A stretch of 36,170 nt of DNA from contig JABEUY010000063.1 of the NCBI GenBank assembly GCA_013044175.1, positions 1-36,170 of the forward strand, in the 5' to 3' direction. The stretch is from Bacilli bacterium. GTDB lineage: Bacteria > Bacillota > Bacilli > Alicyclobacillales > SLC66. The notes beneath the pieces are model-generated. The model saw only the letters and a program-made list of their open reading frames with translations. It did not search any database and was not told the DNA's origin. The translations under genes and the position numbers were made by a program. Below, piece after piece: positions 25,683-34,820 of the stretch (position 1 is the first letter of the stretch; each line of letters opens with the position of its first letter).

Positions 25683-28600
25683 ATGATTACGTACGATACG
25701 GAGAAAAAGCCTTTACCATTACGGATGCAAGAAAAAATATTGCTATTAGATGGCGCAATGGGAACGATGATTCAACAGCGCAATTTGACGGAAGATGATT
25801 TCGGTGGCGCAGCGTATGACGGTTGCAATGAATATCTTGTGGTGACTAGACCAGATGTGATTTCGTCGATTCATCGTGCTTACTTAGAAGCTGGCTCAGA
25901 TATTATTGAGACCAATACCTTTGGCGCAACTTCGATCGTTCTTGCGGAATATGATCTCGCCGATCAGGCTAGGGAAATGAATCTTATCGCTGCCAAACTT
26001 GCGATTGAAGAAGCGGCAAAATTCAGCACGAAAGAGCATCCGCGCTATGTGGCAGGGGCGATGGGGCCGACAACCAAAACATTATCGGTCACAGGTGGTG
26101 TGACGTTTGAAGCGCTGGTTGAAAGTTACTATGAACAAGTGATCGCACTCTTGGAAGCGGGTGTTGATGCCTTACTACTTGAGACGGTTCAAGATACGCT
26201 TAACGTCAAAGCTGGTGGTATTGCGATTCTTCGTGCTTTCGAGACACTGGGTCGTCAAGTACCGATCATGATCTCAGGCACGATCGAACCGATGGGTACG
26301 ACGTTAGCTGGGCAGAATATCGAAGCGTTCTATCTTTCTATCGAACATCTTCAACCGATCAGTGTCGGATTGAATTGTGCGACAGGTCCTGAATTTATGA
26401 AAGATCATTTGCGTACACTCTCCCAATTGAGCCTAAGTGGCGTCAGTTGTTATCCCAATGCCGGCTTGCCGGATGAAGATGGCCATTACCATGAGACGCC
26501 TTCAGGTCTTGCGACGAAGATGGCGGCATTTGCCAAAGAAGGTTGGCTGAATATCGCAGGGGGCTGTTGTGGCACGACGCCAGATCATATCCGAGAACTC
26601 GCTAAAGCGTTAGCACCCATCGCGCCAAGAAAACCCGCAGTTGACCATCTTCCTGCGATTTCAGGGATCGAAGCGGTGTTTGTCGAAGCAGATAATCGAC
26701 CGCTACTCGTTGGTGAACGAACGAACGTAATTGGTTCGCGAAAATTTCGTCGCCTTATCGCAGACGGCTTGTATGAAGAAGCTTCAGAGATCGCACGAGC
26801 CCAGGTGAAAAAAGGGGCGGCTGTGATCGACGTCTGCCTCGCCGATCCCGATCGTGATGAAATTCAAGACATGGAACGCTTTTTACAATTTGCTGCAAAA
26901 AAAGTGAAAGCCCCATTAATGATCGATTCTACAGACGCGGCGGTGCTTGAGCGTGCATTAACGTACAGCCAAGGAAAAGCGATCATCAATTCGGTGAATT
27001 TAGAGGATGGCTTAAAACGTTTTGATGAAGTGCTTCCACTCGTTCATCGCTTTGGTGCTGCCTTAGTTGTCGGAACGATCGATGAAGAAGGTATGGCGGT
27101 TGATCGTCATCGTAAACTAGCGATCGCAAAACGTTCGTATGAGATTTTGACGAAAGATTATGGAATCAACCCTAAAGATATCATTTTTGATCCGCTCGTG
27201 TTTCCGGTGGGAACGGGTGATGAAAATTACCTTGGATCTGCCGTTGAGACGATCGAAGGGATCGCCCTCTTAAAACAAGAACTGCCTGAATGTCAGACGA
27301 TTCTTGGCTTAAGTAACGTTTCCTTTGGTTTGCCTAATGCAGGACGAGAAGTCTTGAATGCGGTGTTTCTTTATCACTGCACGAAAGCGGGTCTTGATTA
27401 TGCGATCGTCAATGCTGAAAAGTTAGAACGTTATGCCTCGATTCCCGAAGCAGAACGCGAACTCGCCGAAAAATTGCTTTTTGCGACTTCTGATGAAACA
27501 GTAGCGACATTCACCGCTTTTTATCGTGAAAAGAAAACGGTCGAAAAGGCGCCCACGATCACGTTGCCTCTTGAAGAACGGTTAGCGCGTTATGTGGTGG
27601 AAGGATCAAAGGAAGGTTTGCTCCCTGATCTTGACGAGGCTCTGCAAAAGTATCCTCCGCTTGAAGTTATCAATGGACCTTTGATGGCAGGTATGGATGA
27701 AGTGGGTAAGTTGTTTAACGCCAATGAATTGATCGTCGCCGAAGTGTTACAAAGTGCGGAAGTGATGAAAACGGCCGTCGCATACCTTGAACCTCACATG
27801 GAAAAAAATGAATCAGCGGTGAAAGGTAAGATTATTCTTGCCACGGTAAAAGGTGATGTGCATGATATCGGTAAAAATCTCGTTGAAATTATTTTAGCCA
27901 ATAACGGTTATCATGTGGTCAATCTTGGAATTAAAGTGCCACCTGACCAGTTGATCGAAGCGTATCGTAAAGAGCAACCTGATTTTATCGGGTTATCCGG
28001 GCTCTTGGTCAAATCGGCACAACAGATGGTCATTACGGCGCAAGATCTTGCTGCGGCAGGTATTGATGTTCCCTTGCTCGTGGGTGGCGCTGCGCTTACC
28101 AAGAAATTTACCGAAACACGAATATTACCCGAATACGGTGGTTTGGTGTTATACGCAAAAGATGCGATGAATGGTTTGGAAATCGCTAATCAAGTGATCG
28201 ATCCCAAAGAAAGGGATAAATTGATCGCTCGTCTTCGTGAGGTGGTCCAATCGGATGTGATGACGTCACCGATACGCGAAGAAACAGCAACGCCTTCGCA
28301 ACGAGAACCTTTGCGTTCTACGATTGATCGTGATGTTCCTGTATTTCAACCTGTCGATCTTGAACGCCATGTTTTACGTGATTATCCTCTTTCTTTTTTA
28401 CGACCTTATCTTAATTGGCAAATGCTATTAGGTCGTCATCTTGGCTTAAAAGGCAACGTCGAAAAGCGACTCGCTGCCCTCGATGAGCAAGCGGTAACGT
28501 TAAAAGATCAAGTCGAAGCATTAATTGATGAATGTTCGAAAAGTAAGGTATTGCAGGCTCATGCGACGTATCGGTTTTTCCCAGCGCAAGCTTTTGGTGA

Positions 28601-29141
28601 TCAATTGCGCATCTATGATCCGAAGGATACGACGCGCGTTGTAGAAACGTTTGATTTTCCAAGGCAAAAAGGGGACCTCCACTTGTGCCTTTCCGATTTT
28701 GTCAAACCTGTCGAATCGGGCGTTATGGATTATGTCTCGTTTTTTGTCGTCACAACGGGCGTTGCTGTGCGTGAACAGGCAGAAGCGTGGAAGGCATCAG
28801 GAGATTATCTGCGTTCGTACATGCTTCAAGCTGTCGCTTTGGAGCTAGCCGAATCCTTTGCTGAACGACTTCATCATATCTTGCGCGATTCTTGGGGATT
28901 CCCCGATTCACAAGAAATGACGATGCATGAGCGGTTTATCGCAAAATACCAAGGTATTCGCGTATCGTTTGGCTATCCTGCCTGTCCTAATCTCGATGAT
29001 CAAGAACAGCTATTTCGTCTGCTACAGCCAGCGGATATCGGTGTCGAGTTAACGGATGGATCGATGATGGAACCTGAAGCTTCCGTTTCAGCCCTCGTCT
29101 TTTCCCATCCACAAGCACGTTATTTTAATGTGGAGGCGTAG
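25683..29141 (+). CDS. metH: Cobalamin-dependent methionine synthase
   Basis: Transfers a methyl group from 5-methyltetrahydrofolate to homocysteine through methylcobalamin. The 1152 residues contain all four modules. The homocysteine domain has zinc ligands Cys232 (LNCATGP) and Cys295-Cys296 (GGCCGTTP). The pterin domain begins near VGERTNVIGSRKFRR. The cap and B12 domain has GDVHDIGKN with the cobalt-ligating His727. The C-terminal reactivation domain includes YFPAQAFGD-like and SFGYPACPNLDDQ motifs for AdoMet binding. The enzyme is thus self-sufficient for reductive reactivation, given a flavodoxin partner. The start is ATG 25683 with AAGGAGTGGG upstream. No SAM, T-box or cobalamin riboswitch fits in the 28-bp gap after addA. 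Confidence 0.97.
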   Translation: MITYDTEKKPLPLRMQEKILLLDGAMGTMIQQRNLTEDDFGGAAYDGCNEYLVVTRPDVISSIHRAYLEAGSDIIETNTFGATSIVLAEYDLADQAREMNLIAAKLAIEEAAKFSTKEHPRYVAGAMGPTTKTLSVTGGVTFEALVESYYEQVIALLEAGVDALLLETVQDTLNVKAGGIAILRAFETLGRQVPIMISGTIEPMGTTLAGQNIEAFYLSIEHLQPISVGLNCATGPEFMKDHLRTLSQLSLSGVSCYPNAGLPDEDGHYHETPSGLATKMAAFAKEGWLNIAGGCCGTTPDHIRELAKALAPIAPRKPAVDHLPAISGIEAVFVEADNRPLLVGERTNVIGSRKFRRLIADGLYEEASEIARAQVKKGAAVIDVCLADPDRDEIQDMERFLQFAAKKVKAPLMIDSTDAAVLERALTYSQGKAIINSVNLEDGLKRFDEVLPLVHRFGAALVVGTIDEEGMAVDRHRKLAIAKRSYEILTKDYGINPKDIIFDPLVFPVGTGDENYLGSAVETIEGIALLKQELPECQTILGLSNVSFGLPNAGREVLNAVFLYHCTKAGLDYAIVNAEKLERYASIPEAERELAEKLLFATSDETVATFTAFYREKKTVEKAPTITLPLEERLARYVVEGSKEGLLPDLDEALQKYPPLEVINGPLMAGMDEVGKLFNANELIVAEVLQSAEVMKTAVAYLEPHMEKNESAVKGKIILATVKGDVHDIGKNLVEIILANNGYHVVNLGIKVPPDQLIEAYRKEQPDFIGLSGLLVKSAQQMVITAQDLAAAGIDVPLLVGGAALTKKFTETRILPEYGGLVLYAKDAMNGLEIANQVIDPKERDKLIARLREVVQSDVMTSPIREETATPSQREPLRSTIDRDVPVFQPVDLERHVLRDYPLSFLRPYLNWQMLLGRHLGLKGNVEKRLAALDEQAVTLKDQVEALIDECSKSKVLQAHATYRFFPAQAFGDQLRIYDPKDTTRVVETFDFPRQKGDLHLCLSDFVKPVESGVMDYVSFFVVTTGVAVREQAEAWKASGDYLRSYMLQAVALELAESFAERLHHILRDSWGFPDSQEMTMHERFIAKYQGIRVSFGYPACPNLDDQEQLFRLLQPADIGVELTDGSMMEPEASVSALVFSHPQARYFNVEA

Positions 29142-29150
29142 ATAAAAGCC

Positions 29151-30101
29151 ATGCGCATAGGAATCATGGGTGCAGGTGCTGTTGGCGGCTATTATGGAGC
29201 AAAATTGATCCATAGCCAAGCGGATGTTACTTTTCTGGTTCGTGAAAATCGCAAAAAGCAAATCGAACAACATGGACTTATCGTCAAGTCGACTTCAGGT
29301 CATTATGCCTTAAAGCCAAGATGTGTCACCGATGTGACGCAAGGTGGCCCCTATGATGTCGTGATCGTCGCTTTTAAAAATTATCACTTGACGGATGCGA
29401 TGGAGGATTTACGCACCCTGGTGGAACAAGGTGCGATCATCTTACCGTTATTAAACGGCGTTATGCATATGGATCATCTTATTGCGCAACTCGGTGCCAA
29501 CCATGTCTTGGGTGGATCTTGTTACATCGAAACGACGTTAGGTTCTGAAGGTGAAGTACTTCAGACGGGCGGAACATGCGAGATCGTCTTTGGGATGACG
29601 AAAGAAGGCATGCATGATCCTCATAGCAAGGATGTGGTCAATCACTTGCAAGATCTTTTCGTAAAAGCTGGCGTTCCTGTGCGTCATCATTCGTCGATTC
29701 GGACAGAGATGTGGAAAAAATACATTTTCTTATGTGCGTTAAGTGGCATGACGGCAGCCTGCCGACTACCTTTAGGCAGGATTATGGCTGATTCAAAAGC
29801 GCGACTAACGTATCACGCGATGCTTCGTGAATTGGTTACGGTGGCGAGGGCGAAAGGTATGGAAATTCCGCTGGATTTTGCGGATAAAACGATCGAAAGA
29901 TCAGCCGCGATTGATCCGATGTTAACTTCGTCTATGCATCGCGATTTAGAGAAAGGATTGCCGATTGAAGTCGATAGTCTTCAAGGCGCTCTCATTGAAA
30001 TGGCGCAGCACGTGAATATTCCCGTTCCTGTGCATGAAACGATATATGCTGTATTGTCAGGTCACAAACAAGGCAAGCGCACAGTTTCTCATTACGTTTG
30101 A
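29151..30101 (+). CDS. panE: 2-dehydropantoate 2-reductase family protein (ketopantoate reductase)
   Basis: Ketopantoate reductases use NADPH to make pantoate for coenzyme A. The 316 residues start with the Rossmann motif GAGAVGGYYGAK (7-18). The ApbA/PanE C-terminal all-helical domain includes TEMWKKYIFLCALSG. The family also has many non-pantoate members acting on other 2-keto acids, so the exact substrate is not certain. It begins 9 bp after metH and is followed by a strong terminator, so it is the last gene of this operon. The ribosome site is poor: the nearest GGAGG is about 15 nt upstream, inside metH. Folate or one-carbon links to metH are possible; ketopantoate itself arises from a folate-dependent hydroxymethylation. 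Confidence 0.82.
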   Translation: MRIGIMGAGAVGGYYGAKLIHSQADVTFLVRENRKKQIEQHGLIVKSTSGHYALKPRCVTDVTQGGPYDVVIVAFKNYHLTDAMEDLRTLVEQGAIILPLLNGVMHMDHLIAQLGANHVLGGSCYIETTLGSEGEVLQTGGTCEIVFGMTKEGMHDPHSKDVVNHLQDLFVKAGVPVRHHSSIRTEMWKKYIFLCALSGMTAACRLPLGRIMADSKARLTYHAMLRELVTVARAKGMEIPLDFADKTIERSAAIDPMLTSSMHRDLEKGLPIEVDSLQGALIEMAQHVNIPVPVHETIYAVLSGHKQGKRTVSHYV

Positions 30102-30110
30102 ATAACAAAT

Positions 30111-30174
30111 AAAGACAAATAGCGTGTTTCTCTTTGAAGGTACCTTCGAAAAATGACGCTTTTTGTCTTTTTTT
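30111..30174 (+). terminator. Intrinsic terminator after panE
   Basis: A 15-bp stem with one mismatch, AAAGACAAATAGCGT (30111-30125) pairing with ACGCTTTTTGTCTTT (30156-30170), contains an inner GAAGGTACCTTC hairpin and ends in a run of seven T (30168-30174). It separates the addBA-metH-panE operon from the stress operon. Confidence 0.9.
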
Positions 30175-30179
30175 CTTTA

Positions 30180-30194
30180 CCTAAGTACGTTAGG
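30180..30194. promoter_or_regulatory. Inverted repeat upstream of the Ter/Tel-type operon
   Basis: The near-palindrome CCTAA-GTACG-TTAGG lies 44 bp before the yceG-like start and overlaps a possible -10 (TAGGAT, 30191-30196) that lacks a good -35. The geometry suits an operator, but the motif matches no regulator I can name. Confidence 0.35.
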
Positions 30195-30237
30195 ATAGAA
30201 GGAGAACGTGGTATCCGATGGTGGAGGCGTTTAGGCT

Positions 30238-31827
30238 ATGCAGAGTTGGTCTTTCAATGACATGGAGATCGAAACGATAAACCTCATTCCCCAAGGCGAT
30301 TTGATGGAAGCCTTGCCCGTGCTGGTTCAAGATCGCCCTGGTTTTATGACCGACGACACGATCATCGTGATTCCGCGTTATTTTGTGCGTGTGATTGGCA
30401 TCGAGGATGATGAGGACGAGATGCAGTATCGACAACGCATGACGAACTGGGTGCGACAAATACTGGATTTTGGTGAATTCGCCTTGTGTTTGCTCGATGG
30501 TTTTGATACGACGGTCGATGAGGACATACGTTTGCGCACACGCACGGCGTTGGATCGAATGCTGATGATGAACGAGATCACACCCGAAGTGGTCGTGCAA
30601 TTACTGGAGAAAGAGGGTGTGCTTCCTTCCTTTCCGAAAGCTGCTTTACATGCACAAATTCGCGAAAATTTAAAATCTTTGCTGCTGTATTATTTTGAAC
30701 GACAAGAAGATTTGATCAATCCGGAGGCATTTTGTGCACTCTTAACGTTTTTTTGTCAGGCAATGCATCAGTATCTTTCTCGACTTTTTCTCGTCTTTGA
30801 TTATGCGCGTATCAATCCAAAGGTACTTTATTATGGCGATATCGATCTGATCGGTGGCTATTTCTTGTTGTATCTTGCCAGTTTTGGCTGTGATGTTGTC
30901 TATGTGAATCCACAACGAGAAGGCCCATTTGCTGCTATTGATCCAAACGGGATTTTTTCCTTTGAGCAAAAAAGCTATCGGCGTGGACCCATCGTCTCCC
31001 TTTCGGTCAACACCGAAACTTCGCGCATCATGACGTTAGCCGCTGCTTCTTCAAAAGAAGTCGATAGTTGGATGGGGACGACCGCTTCCGTGTTGACCAA
31101 ACCATGGCAGTGTATCGGCTATGCCGTGCACACGAAGATCTTGTCGACAACGTATGACGAATTGTCGTTTTTGCTGTTGGAGGATGCGATGTTGCGAAGC
31201 GGATGGCGTGTAGACGAACATACGGTGACGATTCCTACGATATTTGCAAGGATTGTCGGTGTGCATCATGATCGGCAAAAAGATGAAAAAATCGCTCAAG
31301 CGCTTAAAAGCGCCAATAACGTCCTTGATTGCGATCGTTTTCCCTTATCTTTGTATCTGAGCGAAGAAGAGCAGTCACGACGGGGTGATATGGCATATCA
31401 GCGCCTTCGCACCGATTTAACGCAACTTCTTGAGCTGAAAATTGCGACATATCGGGCAAAACCTGCGGTTATCGAAGCTAACCTTCAGACTGATGATTTT
31501 GAAATTCTCTGGCGACTTTGTGATGAAGTTTTGCAAGCGTTGATGTCTTTTGATTTTCCCAAAGCTACACCAAAAATCGTGATTCACAATGATGAAGATG
31601 CGGGTGTATGTTCGGTACAAGATGCGATCGTTGTCTCCTTTTTGGCTTCTCTTGGCTTTGATATCGTGATATTTAGCCCGAAAGGGTATAGTGATATCGA
31701 CAAATTTCTCAAAGAAGGCTATATCGACATGCATATTCTTGAAAAAATGGATGTATCGGTAGGCAAAAATAAAGGTAAAAATCAGATTGTAGGATCAACA
31801 TGGTTAGGTAAAATTTTTGATCGATAA
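30238..31827 (+). CDS. YceG-like stress protein of Ter/Tel operons
   Basis: A 529-residue soluble protein resembling B. subtilis YceG, a family predicted by comparative genomics to belong to a small-molecule biosynthetic module of tellurium-resistance-type stress operons; its reaction is unknown. The protein shows an internal duplication. IPRYFVRVIGI (46-55) pairs with IPTIFARIVGV (332-342), and PKVLYYGDID followed by LASFGCDVVYVNP (194-225) pairs with PKIVIHNDED followed by LASLGFDIVIFSP (445-481). Each half therefore looks like a helical part plus a Rossmann-like strand pair. The start is ATG 30238 with GGAGG 10 nt upstream. The TelA-like gene follows after 15 bp. Identification rests on remembered family features and on the partner genes, not on a search. 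Confidence 0.75.
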   Translation: MQSWSFNDMEIETINLIPQGDLMEALPVLVQDRPGFMTDDTIIVIPRYFVRVIGIEDDEDEMQYRQRMTNWVRQILDFGEFALCLLDGFDTTVDEDIRLRTRTALDRMLMMNEITPEVVVQLLEKEGVLPSFPKAALHAQIRENLKSLLLYYFERQEDLINPEAFCALLTFFCQAMHQYLSRLFLVFDYARINPKVLYYGDIDLIGGYFLLYLASFGCDVVYVNPQREGPFAAIDPNGIFSFEQKSYRRGPIVSLSVNTETSRIMTLAAASSKEVDSWMGTTASVLTKPWQCIGYAVHTKILSTTYDELSFLLLEDAMLRSGWRVDEHTVTIPTIFARIVGVHHDRQKDEKIAQALKSANNVLDCDRFPLSLYLSEEEQSRRGDMAYQRLRTDLTQLLELKIATYRAKPAVIEANLQTDDFEILWRLCDEVLQALMSFDFPKATPKIVIHNDEDAGVCSVQDAIVVSFLASLGFDIVIFSPKGYSDIDKFLKEGYIDMHILEKMDVSVGKNKGKNQIVGSTWLGKIFDR

Positions 31828-31842
31828 TGGGGGACAAAAGAT

Positions 31843-32970
31843 ATGCGATTTCAACCATATTCGGCATCGTCAGAACAACCTGTTGAAGGTGTGCTCGAAG
31901 TCCAGGATGTAGCGTTAACCACAGACCAAGAAGCACTTATGCTTGCACCGAAGGTGATTGCGCTTGCCCAGCAATTCGATGTGACGGACGATCAAGCGAT
32001 CGTTTCATTTGGTGAACAATCGGCGAGTCAGATCGCGACGTTTGCCGATCGAATCTTAACGGTAGTCAAGAGCAGTGCCCTTCAGGATTCCAATAAAATG
32101 CTGCAAAAATTAACGCTTTTGATGAAAAAATTCGATATTGATGAGTTGAAAAATCATCATGAAGGTTTGTTTGAGAAACTGATCGGTGGTGGTAAATCGG
32201 CGATCGAAAAACTGTTGAGCAAATACCAGTCGCTCGGTCATGAATTGGATGATATCGTAAAAGAAATCAATCTTTATAAAAATGAGTGCAATCGAAATAA
32301 TGAAACGCTAGAAGCGTTGTTTCAGGAAAACTTGCAATATTATCAAGCGCTCAATGAATACATCGCGGCAGCGAAGTTGGTTATCCAGGAAATCGAAGCA
32401 GAAGATGTACCGGTATTTGAAGAAAAAGCGAAAAGTGGCGATCCTGTTGATCTGATCGCGCTCGATCAAGTGAAAAATAAAATCGAATTGTTACAACGCC
32501 GTGTGTATGATTTGGAAATGGCGAAAGTGGTATCCATGCAAACGGCGCCACAAATCCGAACGATTCAAAAAGGCAATTACAACTTGATCATGAAGATTCA
32601 CAGTGCCTTTATCGTGACGATTCCAGCGTTTAAAATCGGTTTGATTCAAGCGGTGACCTTAAAGCAACAGGAAAATGCGGCCAAAGGTCTTGCAGGTCTT
32701 GATCAGGCGACGGAAGAAATCTTAACGCGTAATGCGCAACGATCGGCAAAACAAAGTGTGGAGATCGCTAAATTGGCTACGAATCCGAGCATTTCTGTAG
32801 CGACTGTGGAGCAAAATTGGCGAACGATCGTCGCGGGAATCGACGAAGTATCCCGTATCGAATCGGAAGCGGCAAAAAGCCGAGAGGAAGGCTTAAAGCA
32901 ACTCGCCTCTTTACAGACTGAATTTAAGCAAAAAATGTTTTCTTTGTCTTCCCAGCGCACAACGCAGTGA
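31843..32970 (+). CDS. TelA/KlaA-type toxic anion resistance protein (YceH-like)
   Basis: A 375-residue soluble, strongly helical protein of the TelA family, associated with tellurite and other toxic-anion or envelope-stress resistance; the mechanism is not established. Recognisable family features are an N-terminal region with long charged helices (about 60-180), YDLEMAKVVSMQTAPQIR, and the KIHSAFIVTIPAFKIGLIQA segment near 250-270, with further coiled-coil to the end. The start is ATG 31843 after GGGGGA. It lies between the YceG-like and TerC-like genes; in B. subtilis yceF, yceG and yceH sit together in the same stress operon, which supports the call. The gap to the next gene is 45 bp. Confidence 0.85.
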   Translation: MRFQPYSASSEQPVEGVLEVQDVALTTDQEALMLAPKVIALAQQFDVTDDQAIVSFGEQSASQIATFADRILTVVKSSALQDSNKMLQKLTLLMKKFDIDELKNHHEGLFEKLIGGGKSAIEKLLSKYQSLGHELDDIVKEINLYKNECNRNNETLEALFQENLQYYQALNEYIAAAKLVIQEIEAEDVPVFEEKAKSGDPVDLIALDQVKNKIELLQRRVYDLEMAKVVSMQTAPQIRTIQKGNYNLIMKIHSAFIVTIPAFKIGLIQAVTLKQQENAAKGLAGLDQATEEILTRNAQRSAKQSVEIAKLATNPSISVATVEQNWRTIVAGIDEVSRIESEAAKSREEGLKQLASLQTEFKQKMFSLSSQRTTQ

Positions 32971-33015
32971 GGATATTTTTTGAGATGGTATCTTGTCGAT
33001 GGAGGCGAATAGGCA

Positions 33016-33726
33016 TTGTTTTCTTTTCAAGGTTTTTCTGTCGGTGCGCTGATCCTGATTTTAGTTCTTGATTTGGCGCTCTCTGTGGATAACGCGGGGG
33101 TCAATGCGGCGATTGTGCGCAGTTATCCGAAAGCTTCACGCAATAAAGTATTAATGATCGGTGTCATTGCTGCGATCGTTTTTCGCATCGTGTTGATCTT
33201 CGTCGCAGGATGGCTGTATCATGTGCCAGGATTAAAACTTGTGGGTGGCATTTGGGTGTTTTTGATGGCAATTAAAATGTTTAACGTGGAGGAAGAGGAA
33301 GAACGTATCGTAAGCAATACCCGTAGTTTCGTGATGGCTGCGATCTTGCTGGGCTGGACGGACTTGACGATGTCCACCGACAACGTCCTCGCGCTGATCG
33401 GTGCTGCCAATGGCGATATGCTCTTAGTGACGATCGGTGTGATCATCACGATTCCGCTTTTGTTTCTTGCGACCAAAGCGATCGTGTCGTTGATCGAAAA
33501 GTATCCGCGACTTAATTGGATTTTTGCCGGATTGCTCGGGTATGTTGGCGTTAAAATGATCCTCGAAGATGGGCAGAGTATCACGGATTTTATCCATTGG
33601 TTAAATGTGCATGTTTCCATTTCCATAGCGTCCATCGCCGGCTTTGTGATCGTTATCCTCTTTGGTCTTTATTTCGAATTTCGGGACAAGCAGTTGGCAC
33701 GTGCAGTCAAAAACAAAGCAGAGTAA
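33016..33726 (+). CDS. TerC-family integral membrane protein (YceF-like)
   Basis: A 236-residue membrane protein with about seven hydrophobic segments. The two TerC signature repeats are DLALSVDN (19-26) and DLTMSTDN (116-123), whose acidic residues lie within membrane helices and suit metal-ion coordination. B. subtilis TerC proteins (YceF, YkoY) have been linked to Mn2+ export and loading of secreted metalloenzymes; that is family knowledge, not shown here. A run of acidic residues (EEEEE, 92-96) lies in one loop. The start is TTG 33016 with GGAGG 10 nt upstream. The 90 bp that follow contain no terminator, so the vWA genes are probably on the same transcript. Confidence 0.87.
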   Translation: MFSFQGFSVGALILILVLDLALSVDNAGVNAAIVRSYPKASRNKVLMIGVIAAIVFRIVLIFVAGWLYHVPGLKLVGGIWVFLMAIKMFNVEEEEERIVSNTRSFVMAAILLGWTDLTMSTDNVLALIGAANGDMLLVTIGVIITIPLLFLATKAIVSLIEKYPRLNWIFAGLLGYVGVKMILEDGQSITDFIHWLNVHVSISIASIAGFVIVILFGLYFEFRDKQLARAVKNKAE

Positions 33727-33816
33727 GTCATATGAATTCACCAGACGAATTGCACTTGGGAGGTGATGTTGCTTTTTTCGTCGCTTCATCATAACAAAAC
33801 TTAGGGGGATTTTGAC

Positions 33817-34791
33817 ATGGCTCGATTTGCACCACGTAATGAAGTAACGCAAGCACAAGTTGCCTCGACAGCTGTCGCAACGAAACGCTTCCCTTTTCAA
33901 AATGTCTATGGCTGTGCGGAAGGTGACATGATTTATATCAATATGGAAGCGGTCGATGCGCTTCGCAATGGTATGACCTGTGTGCGCGATATCGCCTTGA
34001 TCGTCGATATCTCAGGTTCGATGAAACCTTATTACGTCAGTGGCGATGTTACCTCGATGATTTCCACGATCGTCGACTCGCTCGCATGGGCGGATGATGA
34101 TGGGCTTGATGTGTACTTTTTTGCGAATGGACTCGTTTTTGAGACAAACATCAAAGACGCGAATGGTGTGAAAGAAGCTGTCGATAAAGCTTTGTTAGCG
34201 AATGGCGCGATGGGATCGACAATGCCGATGCCAGCGTTTGATAAATTCGCGAAACAATGCATGGCAAAAAAACGGGCAGGTACTGTGTTGTTCTTGACCG
34301 ATGGCATGATGGATGACGCCGGCAAAGAACTGCAAGATTTTTATCGTAATGTATTACATACACAATTTAAGACACGTGATCAATTTTATTGCTATGCGAT
34401 TGAGTTTGGACGCAGTGCGTTTGGTGCGCTCAATAAACTTGATGGGCTTTATGCGCCAGAACAAGGACCGGAGGATCTGTTTGACTTAGACAGCGCCGAT
34501 CATCTTGCGCATATCGCTGAAGTCTTGCAACAAGTCGGTGGCATGAGTGCTGTCGGATCAGAGACTGTTTCGGTCGATGCGAGTGTAGATGCTGACGCGA
34601 AAATCGATATGGTCAATACGGATCTGATCGAAGGTGGGATGAGTTCGATCTCAGGGCTCATCAATCAAGTGATGAGTTTTCGCGTTCGTGCGAAAGGTCC
34701 TTTTATGATGCAGATCAAAATTACTGGTTTCGATGATATGGTCATGAAAGTGACACCAAGCGGTGTCGATGTGAAAGTAGAAATGCAATAA
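33817..34791 (+). CDS. von Willebrand A domain protein of Ter-type operon, copy 1
   Basis: A 324-residue, apparently cytosolic protein with an intact metal-ion-dependent adhesion site: DISGS (64-68), the Thr of GSTMP (134) and Asp161 in FLTDG. vWA proteins of the TerF/TerY type occur in tellurium-resistance stress operons and probably assemble protein complexes. Before the vWA domain is a conserved motif NVYGCAEGDMIYINMEAV. After it comes a roughly 80-residue beta-rich module (NTDLIEGG, NQVMSFRVRAKG, DGM-like end) shared with the next gene. No signal peptide is seen. The start is ATG 33817 after AGGGGGAT. It is a tandem paralogue of the gene at 34821. Function is inferred from neighbours only. 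Confidence 0.82.
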   Translation: MARFAPRNEVTQAQVASTAVATKRFPFQNVYGCAEGDMIYINMEAVDALRNGMTCVRDIALIVDISGSMKPYYVSGDVTSMISTIVDSLAWADDDGLDVYFFANGLVFETNIKDANGVKEAVDKALLANGAMGSTMPMPAFDKFAKQCMAKKRAGTVLFLTDGMMDDAGKELQDFYRNVLHTQFKTRDQFYCYAIEFGRSAFGALNKLDGLYAPEQGPEDLFDLDSADHLAHIAEVLQQVGGMSAVGSETVSVDASVDADAKIDMVNTDLIEGGMSSISGLINQVMSFRVRAKGPFMMQIKITGFDDMVMKVTPSGVDVKVEMQ

Positions 34792-34820
34792 CTAGTAAGG
34801 GCTTAGAAAGGGGTAAAGCT

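Noticed and set aside
30190-30600. 136-codon minus-strand frame across the yceG-like start
   Set aside because: His-rich shadow of Asp/Met/Val codons on the sense strand; no ribosome site.
33219-33635. 138-codon minus-strand frame opposite the TerC-like gene
   Set aside because: The sense frame has TerC signatures; the antisense frame is Ser/Thr/Ile-rich shadow sequence.
33732-33797. Very short frames (20 and about 12 codons) between the TerC-like and first vWA gene
   Set aside because: The GGGAGG present lies inside one and only 2 nt before the other's ATG, so neither has a workable start; treated as intergenic.
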